Assembly (NCBI GenBank): GCA_017408205.1
Contig: JAFQVC010000052.1
Location: forward strand, 1 to 5,595
Source: Clostridia bacterium
Lineage (GTDB): Bacteria > Bacillota > Clostridia > Monoglobales > Firm-18
Direction of reading: 5' to 3'
DNA length: 5,595 nucleotides
Numbering within the stretch: the stretch's first letter is position 1; each line of letters begins with the position of its first letter. Below the pieces are notes generated by a model. It was not told the origin of the DNA. It did not search any database and worked only from the letters and a program-made list of their open reading frames with translations. Below, in pieces: positions 1-5,595 of the stretch. The translations under genes were made by a program, and so were the position numbers.

Positions 1-1511
<1,511 letters not shown>

Positions 1512-1515
<4 letters not shown>

Positions 1516-2555
1516 TTCTCACCCTCCGGTTCTTTGTTAGACGTTAGTTTATCTATTTGCCCTGTCAGCAGTTTCAAAGTTGATACCGCTTTTGAATAAT
1601 TCATTCTGGTAGGGCCGATAAATCCGATTGTGCCTGTGCCTTTTCCTTTAATATTGTATGAGGACAGCACAATGGAGCAGTCTTTTAATTCAATGGCATC
1701 GTTTTCGTTGCCGATTATAATTTTTACATCGGCGTTGTCAACACTTGCCGCCATTCTGTGTAAATTCTCTTTATTATCTAAAAATTCAAGCAACTCTTTT
1801 GCTTTCTGAACGTTGCTGTATTCCGGAAAATCAAGCAACTTTGAGGCACCGCTTATAAATACTTCGGAATTGTCTAAAGACTCGATACATTCGTTTACAA
1901 AATTAAGTACGGGAAGCAAAACCGATTTATAAACGTCCATCTCTGCCTGTATCTCGTAAATCTTTTCAAGATTAATCTTGCTTTTCACAACTCCTGCAAG
2001 ATTCTCGTTTAACATATTGGATATTTTCTCGGTAACGGTGCTGTCTATATCGCAGTCAAAATAAATCTGTTTGTTTTTAACAATGTTTTTGTCCGTTACA
2101 ACTATCAAAAGCGCAGAGTTTCTGTCAATCTGTACCATGTGGAAGTTTTTAATGTAACCGTTGTTGTTTCCTGCAGATGACCCCACGATAGTATAGTTTG
2201 TAAGGTAAGAATAAATACCTGTCAGTTCTTTTATCATTGAGTCAACTTCCGTTAACTGCAGTTCCATTAAAGAACGAAGGCGGTTTATTTCCGAAACAGA
2301 AAACTCGTAATTTTTCATAAGTCTGTCAACGTAAGTTCTGTATCCCATAGTTGAGGGAATACGACCTGCCGAAGTGTGGGGTTGTGTTAAAAGTCCCATT
2401 TCTTCCAAATCTGCCATTTCATTTCTTATTGTGGCAGAACTTACGCCTAACTCATCAAGTTTTGAAATGGTGCGTGAACCCACAGGCTCAGCAGTACGGA
2501 TATAATGCTCTATTACTGCACCCAGTATTTTCTTTTTTCTTTCGCCTAAATCCAT
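1512..2555 (-). CDS. hrcA: Heat-inducible transcription repressor HrcA
   Basis: HrcA is a dimeric DNA-binding repressor that binds CIRCE and shuts off class I heat-shock operons. In the known model the GroEL chaperonin keeps it folded, so heat stress titrates GroEL and relieves repression. The 347-residue protein has an N-terminal winged helix-turn-helix (about 1-77). The recognition segment is GVSSATIRNEMADLEEMGLL (37-56), followed by the wing QPHTSAGRIPS (58-68). The remainder is the GAF-like and dimerization part, ending with the conserved block IGFIGPTRMNYSKAV (310-324). The chosen ATG has GGAGG 7 nt upstream. The same frame opens 12 codons earlier at a GTG (2589-2591), but that codon lies inside the CIRCE operator and has no Shine-Dalgarno sequence. 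Length fits the family (about 340-350). It is the first gene of the hrcA-grpE-dnaK unit and overlaps grpE by 4 nt. It should repress its own operon through the CIRCE site just upstream. Confidence 0.97.
1714..1741 (-). promoter_or_regulatory. Possible internal promoter within hrcA
   Basis: The minus strand contains full-consensus TTGACA (1736-1741), a 16-bp spacer, and full-consensus TATAAT (1714-1719), all inside hrcA over codons for VDNADVKIII. The predicted start is near 1707, about 190 nt before the grpE ATG, and no CIRCE lies downstream of it. If active it would supply grpE-dnaK independently of HrcA. It could be chance: the -35 uses the common GAC-AAC codon pair and the -10 arises from A/T-ending Lys and Ile codons. 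Confidence 0.45.
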
Positions 2556-2562
2556 ACCTGCA

Positions 2563-2567
2563 CCTCC
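2563..2567 (-). promoter_or_regulatory. Ribosome binding site that sets the hrcA start
   Basis: GGAGG, within GGGAGGT on the minus strand, 7 nt upstream of the ATG at 2555. It decides for this ATG against the upstream in-frame GTG at 2591, which lies within CIRCE and has nothing resembling a Shine-Dalgarno sequence ahead of it. Confidence 0.88.
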
Positions 2568-2584
2568 CTGACTTTTTCTTTTTG

Positions 2585-2611
2585 TTAGCACTCAATCAAG
2601 TCGAGTGCTAA
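2585..2611 (-). promoter_or_regulatory. CIRCE operator (HrcA binding site)
   Basis: A perfect inverted repeat TTAGCACTC, 9-nt spacer, GAGTGCTAA. It matches the established CIRCE consensus in both 9-nt arms and in spacer length. It lies about 5 nt downstream of the predicted transcription start and 29 nt upstream of the hrcA ATG. Bound HrcA would therefore block initiation or promoter clearance. It is transcribed, so the mRNA leader can also fold into a 9-bp hairpin; CIRCE hairpins near the 5' end are known to affect transcript stability in Bacillus. Confidence 0.98.
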
Positions 2612-2622
2612 TCACTAGTTAT

Positions 2623-2651
2623 AAGATACCACTTATTTTTCTGTTTGTCAA
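2623..2651 (-). promoter_or_regulatory. Sigma-A-type promoter of the hrcA-grpE-dnaK operon
   Basis: On the minus strand, a full-consensus -35 TTGACA (2646-2651) is separated by a 17-bp spacer from a -10 TATCTT (2623-2628, 4 of 6 matches). The predicted start is near 2616, giving a leader of about 60 nt that begins just before CIRCE. This is the usual layout of class I heat-shock operons: a vegetative promoter controlled by a downstream-overlapping repressor site, not a dedicated heat-shock sigma factor. The -35 lies 18 nt past the hemW stop codon. Confidence 0.88.
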
Positions 2652-2669
2652 TACCTTTTTAGAAATTTT

Positions 2670-3752
2670 TTACACAAAGTCACTCATTATAATATTGGAA
2701 ACACTTATGCCCTCTTTTGTAAGCGCCATATTTTCCCCGTAAGTAATCAAATCAAGTTTTAAGTATTTGTCAATAACATCTTTGTACTTTTTATAAAAAT
2801 CTATATTGTACAGTTCTTCTGCTTCCTTTATGTTAAAGCCGTCAGTTTTCCGAAGTCCTAAGAAAATATGTTCAGCCAAAGCATCAGCAGTTGTAAGTAT
2901 TTCTTTTTCGGGCAAGTTGTTCTCAATATATTGTATCAGGTTTTCGCAGTTTTTATACCGCACGTTGTCAATTAGTGAACTTGCACCAAGTCCAAAGCCA
3001 ATATAATTGTTTCTTTCCCAGTACTTTATATTGTGTCTGCAACTCATACCCTTTTTGGCAAAGTTTGAAATTTCGTACTGAATATAGCCCATTTGTTCAA
3101 GATACGAAACTGCATAATGATACATTTCCCGTTCTGTTTCTTCGTCAGGCAAATTCAGTTTCATATTATAAAAAGGCGTATTTGGCTCTACAATAAGAGA
3201 ATAGCAGGATATATGCTCAGGGTTTAGTTTTACTACTTCCTCCAAAGTCTTTTTAAAAGAATTTAACGTCTGGTCGGGAAGTCCAAACATAATATCGGCA
3301 TTTATGTTGTCAAATCCCGCATCCCTTGCCAAATTAAAAGTGGTTACAAAATCTTCAAAGGAATGTATTCTGCCAAGGGCTTTTAATTCGTCATTATTTG
3401 CCGACTGAACGCCGATACTTAATCTGTTCACTCCGTTTTTACGTAACAAAAGCAAACCCTCACCTTTTATTGTGGCAGGGTTTGCTTCTATAGTAAATTC
3501 ACAGTTTTTGGTATTAAATTTATTGTTTACTGCACATATTATCCTTTCCAACAAATCAAGACGTAGTGTTGTAGGGGTACCGCCGCCAAAAAACACCGTA
3601 TCGGCGTTTAAGTCGCCCTTAAAACTTTCTATTTCCTCAATAATTTTTTCAGTATATATTTCTTTTAAGGAATTCTTGTTGTCAAAGGAATTAAAATCGC
3701 AGTAGTTGCATTTTTTTACACAAAAGGGTATATGCACATAAACACCAATCAT
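2670..3752 (-). CDS. hemW: Radical-SAM-family heme chaperone HemW (formerly HemN-like)
   Basis: HemW binds heme and is proposed to deliver it to respiratory or other heme proteins; it is related to, but distinct from, oxygen-independent coproporphyrinogen III oxidase HemN. The 360-residue protein opens with IGVYVHIPFC and the cluster motif CVKKCNYCDF (11-20). That is CxxxCxxCxF, where HemN has a fourth Cys in place of Phe20. GGGTP (56-60) is the SAM-binding glycine motif, and EANP (89-92), LSIGVQS (111-117) and MFGLP (155-159) are family blocks. HNIKYW (240-245) matches the HNxxYW heme-binding motif. The C-terminal part (about 285-355) fits the HemN C-terminal domain. The ATG is 1 nt beyond the lepA stop codon, with no clear Shine-Dalgarno sequence, so translation probably depends on lepA. 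The frame continues 47 codons upstream into lepA, but that stretch has no family similarity that I recognise. Many databases would label it coproporphyrinogen oxidase, which the motifs argue against. Confidence 0.95.
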   Translation of the reverse strand: MIGVYVHIPFCVKKCNYCDFNSFDNKNSLKEIYTEKIIEEIESFKGDLNADTVFFGGGTPTTLRLDLLERIICAVNNKFNTKNCEFTIEANPATIKGEGLLLLRKNGVNRLSIGVQSANNDELKALGRIHSFEDFVTTFNLARDAGFDNINADIMFGLPDQTLNSFKKTLEEVVKLNPEHISCYSLIVEPNTPFYNMKLNLPDEETEREMYHYAVSYLEQMGYIQYEISNFAKKGMSCRHNIKYWERNNYIGFGLGASSLIDNVRYKNCENLIQYIENNLPEKEILTTADALAEHIFLGLRKTDGFNIKEAEELYNIDFYKKYKDVIDKYLKLDLITYGENMALTKEGISVSNIIMSDFV

Positions 3753-3753
3753 A

Positions 3754-5550
3754 TCAGTCAAGTTTAAGCACCGACATAAATGCCTCCTGAGGTACTTCCA
3801 CGGAGCCAACCTGTCGCATACGCTTTTTACCCTCCTTTTGTTTTTCAAGAAGTTTCTTTTTACGGGTAATGTCACCGCCATAGCATTTTGCAAGTACGTC
3901 TTTTCTCATTGCTTTAACGGTTTCTCTCGCAATAATCTTACTTCCTACTGCTGCCTGAATAGGTATTTCAAACAACTGTCTCGGTATTGCTTCTTTTAAT
4001 TTCTCCGCAATTCTGCGGCCTCTTTCGTATGCTTTGTCCGTATGAACAATCAAACTAAGAGCATCTACCATTTCGCCGTTTAAAAGCATATCAAGTTTAA
4101 CTAAAGTTGAACGCTGGTAACCGCAAAGTTCATAGTCAAAGGACGCATAACCTTTGGTACGTGATTTTAAAGCATCAAAAAAGTCGTATATTATTTCGTT
4201 AAGAGGCAGTTCGTAATGTAACGTTACTCTTGTACTGTCCAAATACTTCATATCCTTATATATGCCACGTCTTTGCTGACAAAGTTCCATTATATTACCC
4301 ACATAATCTGTGGGAAGCATAATGTTTGCATCTACCATGGGTTCTTCCATATATGCAATTTCCACTGCAGGAGGCAGATTTGTAGGGTTGTCAATATCAA
4401 TTTCCTCGCCATTGGTTTTAAAGCAGTGATAAATTACGCTTGGTGCTGTAGTAACCAAATCAAGATTGTATTCTCTTTCAAGACGTTCCTGAATAATTTC
4501 CATGTGCAATAACCCTAAGAAACCGCATCTGAAACCAAAGCCCAACGCTATAGAAGTTTCAGGCTCGAAACTTAACGATGCATCGTTTAACTGCAGTTTT
4601 CCAAGAGCGTCACGCAAATCTTCATAGTGTGCACCGTCTGCAGGATAGATACCGCAAAATACCATAGGATTTACTTTTCTGTAACCCGGGAGTGGCTCTT
4701 TTGCAGGGTTTTGTGCTAATGTTACAGTGTCACCTACTCTTGTATCAGAAACATTTTTAATACTTGCGGCAATGTAGCCAACCTCACCTACAGACAGGTT
4801 ATTTGAAGGCACCATACCAAGAGGGTTTAAGTATCCCACTTCAACAACGTCAAACTCTTTGCCCGTTGCCATAAGCCGTATTGTGTCCCCCACTTTAACC
4901 TGTCCGTCAAATACACGGCAGTATATAATTACCCCTTTATAAGCATCGTAGTATGAATCAAAAATAAGTGCAGACAAGGGTTTATTTATGTCACCCTTAG
5001 GGGGTGGTACGTCCTGAACAATTTTCTCTAATACTTCCTCTATTCCTATTCCCTGTTTAGCGGAAATAAGAGGAGAGTCCTGAGCAGGAATACCTATTAC
5101 GTTTTCTATTTCATCTTTTACCACCTGAGGCTGAGCAGAGGGTAAGTCGATTTTATTTATAACAGGCACAAGTTCAAGGTTGTTATCTATTGCAAGGTAA
5201 GTGTTTGCAAGGGTCTGCGCCTCTATTCCCTGAGAAGCATCTACAACTAAAACTGCGCCCTCACAAGCCGCCAAACTTCTTGAAACCTCGTAGTTAAAAT
5301 CCACGTGCCCGGGGGTATCTATTAAATTTAAAATGTATTGTTTGCCGTCACGGGCGTTATAAACTACCCTTACGGCTCTTGCCTTAATGGTAATTCCTCT
5401 TTCACGCTCCAGTTCCATATTGTCCAAAATCTGTTCTTCCATCTCACGGGCAGTAAGAACGCCTGTGTGTTCCAGAAGGCGGTCTGCAAGAGTACTTTTG
5501 CCGTGGTCAATATGGGCAATAATACAAAAATTCCTGATGTTATCTGACAT
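3754..5550 (-). CDS. lepA: Translation elongation factor 4 (LepA/EF4), ribosomal GTPase
   Basis: LepA is a ribosome-binding GTPase related to EF-G. It has been implicated in back-translocation, recovery of stalled ribosomes and initiation or 30S assembly; its exact role is debated. The 598-residue protein has all GTPase motifs: G1 AHIDHGKS (12-19), G2 RGITI (51-55), G3 DTPGH (78-82), G4 NKID (132-135) and G5 SAK (163-165). A beta-barrel domain II follows (about 190-280), then EF-G-like domains III and V, including [16 protein letters not shown] (337-352). The LepA-specific C-terminal domain carries [18 protein letters not shown] (554-571) and ends [13 protein letters not shown]. Length matches E. 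coli LepA (599). The chosen ATG has GGAGG 6 nt upstream. An earlier in-frame ATG at 5592 would add 14 residues unlike LepA and would overlap the likely promoter. It is the first gene of this cluster, followed 1 nt later by hemW. Confidence 0.98.
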   Translation of the reverse strand: MSDNIRNFCIIAHIDHGKSTLADRLLEHTGVLTAREMEEQILDNMELERERGITIKARAVRVVYNARDGKQYILNLIDTPGHVDFNYEVSRSLAACEGAVLVVDASQGIEAQTLANTYLAIDNNLELVPVINKIDLPSAQPQVVKDEIENVIGIPAQDSPLISAKQGIGIEEVLEKIVQDVPPPKGDINKPLSALIFDSYYDAYKGVIIYCRVFDGQVKVGDTIRLMATGKEFDVVEVGYLNPLGMVPSNNLSVGEVGYIAASIKNVSDTRVGDTVTLAQNPAKEPLPGYRKVNPMVFCGIYPADGAHYEDLRDALGKLQLNDASLSFEPETSIALGFGFRCGFLGLLHMEIIQERLEREYNLDLVTTAPSVIYHCFKTNGEEIDIDNPTNLPPAVEIAYMEEPMVDANIMLPTDYVGNIMELCQQRRGIYKDMKYLDSTRVTLHYELPLNEIIYDFFDALKSRTKGYASFDYELCGYQRSTLVKLDMLLNGEMVDALSLIVHTDKAYERGRRIAEKLKEAIPRQLFEIPIQAAVGSKIIARETVKAMRKDVLAKCYGGDITRKKKLLEKQKEGKKRMRQVGSVEVPQEAFMSVLKLD

Positions 5551-5556
5551 TTTGGT

Positions 5557-5561
5557 CCTCC
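5557..5561 (-). promoter_or_regulatory. Ribosome binding site that sets the lepA start
   Basis: GGAGG (within TTGGAGGACC) on the minus strand, 6 nt upstream of the ATG at 5550. It supports this ATG over the in-frame ATG at 5592, which has only 3 nt of sequence before the window edge and lies beside a promoter-like element. Confidence 0.88.
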
Positions 5562-5569
5562 AATAAATA

Positions 5570-5585
5570 ATACTATGTATAGTAT
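5570..5585. repeat. Short inverted repeat overlapping the lepA -10 region
   Basis: ATACTAT, 2-nt centre, ATAGTAT: two perfect 7-nt arms that overlap the putative -10 and the predicted start site of lepA. It could be an operator, a short 5' hairpin in the leader, or a chance consequence of A/T richness. The arms hold only one G:C pair each, so it is too weak to act as a terminator. Confidence 0.5.
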
Positions 5586-5589
5586 AACA
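5581..5589 (-). promoter_or_regulatory. Putative extended -10 element of the lepA promoter
   Basis: The minus strand reads TGTTATACT, i.e. TGn followed by TATACT (5 of 6 matches to TATAAT), an extended -10 form. It would start transcription near 5574, leaving a leader of about 25 nt with the lepA Shine-Dalgarno sequence. The -35 region would lie beyond the right edge and cannot be seen. Confidence 0.55.
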
Positions 5590-5595
5590 CATAAC

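Noticed and set aside
2351..2611. An 86-codon plus-strand frame ending at CIRCE
   Set aside because: It is antisense to the HrcA DNA-binding domain and runs through the CIRCE operator; its composition looks like a reverse-strand shadow.
2585..2611. The 9-bp inverted repeat read as an intrinsic terminator of hemW
   Set aside because: It matches the CIRCE consensus exactly, lies downstream of the hrcA promoter, and is not followed by a U-run on the minus strand.
2675..2705. A TATAAT string at the end of hemW as a second hrcA promoter
   Set aside because: The hexamer about 17 bp upstream bears no resemblance to TTGACA and there is no TGn extension, so A/T richness is enough to explain it.
3753..3893. 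A 47-residue N-terminal extension of HemW
   Set aside because: It would overlap the conserved LepA C-terminal domain in another frame, and it precedes the typical HemW start IGVYVHIPFC. Its basic sequence is the out-of-frame reading of the LepA lysine-rich tail.

Overview
This AT-rich window (by eye about 40% G+C) reads entirely on the minus strand and holds the conserved lepA-hemW-hrcA-grpE-dnaK block of Gram-positive bacteria. The organism is most likely a Clostridia-type Firmicute. Three things support this: the gene order itself, a perfect CIRCE operator in front of hrcA, and a DnaK that lacks the roughly 24-residue insertion carried by Gram-negative DnaK. I cannot name a genus from the sequence alone.

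Layout in transcription order, from high to low coordinates. A putative extended -10 promoter with an inverted repeat lies at the right edge (about 5570-5589). lepA, the EF4 ribosomal GTPase, follows at 5550-3754, and hemW, a radical-SAM-family heme chaperone, at 3752-2670. A short intergenic region (2669-2556) carries a sigma-A-type promoter and the CIRCE operator. After it come hrcA, the heat-shock repressor (2555-1512), grpE, the nucleotide exchange factor (1515-1036), and the first 339 codons of dnaK (1018-1), which run off the left edge. dnaJ would be expected next, outside the window.

How the genes work together: HrcA binds CIRCE and represses its own operon. GrpE and DnaK, with DnaJ expected beyond the edge, form the chaperone machine whose products the operon supplies. 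Spacing is tight throughout: lepA and hemW are 1 nt apart, hrcA and grpE overlap as ATGA, and the dnaK Shine-Dalgarno sequence lies 1 nt beyond the grpE stop codon. I see no intrinsic terminator between hemW and hrcA, so read-through from the lepA promoter into the heat-shock genes is plausible.

This is a core housekeeping region, and I found no undescribed system in it. The observation most worth a second look is a full-consensus sigma-A-type promoter (TTGACA, 16-bp spacer, TATAAT) inside the hrcA coding sequence. It could give grpE-dnaK a basal transcript that escapes CIRCE control. No stretch over 300 bases lacks a gene, and I saw no tRNA, rRNA, CRISPR array or mobile element.
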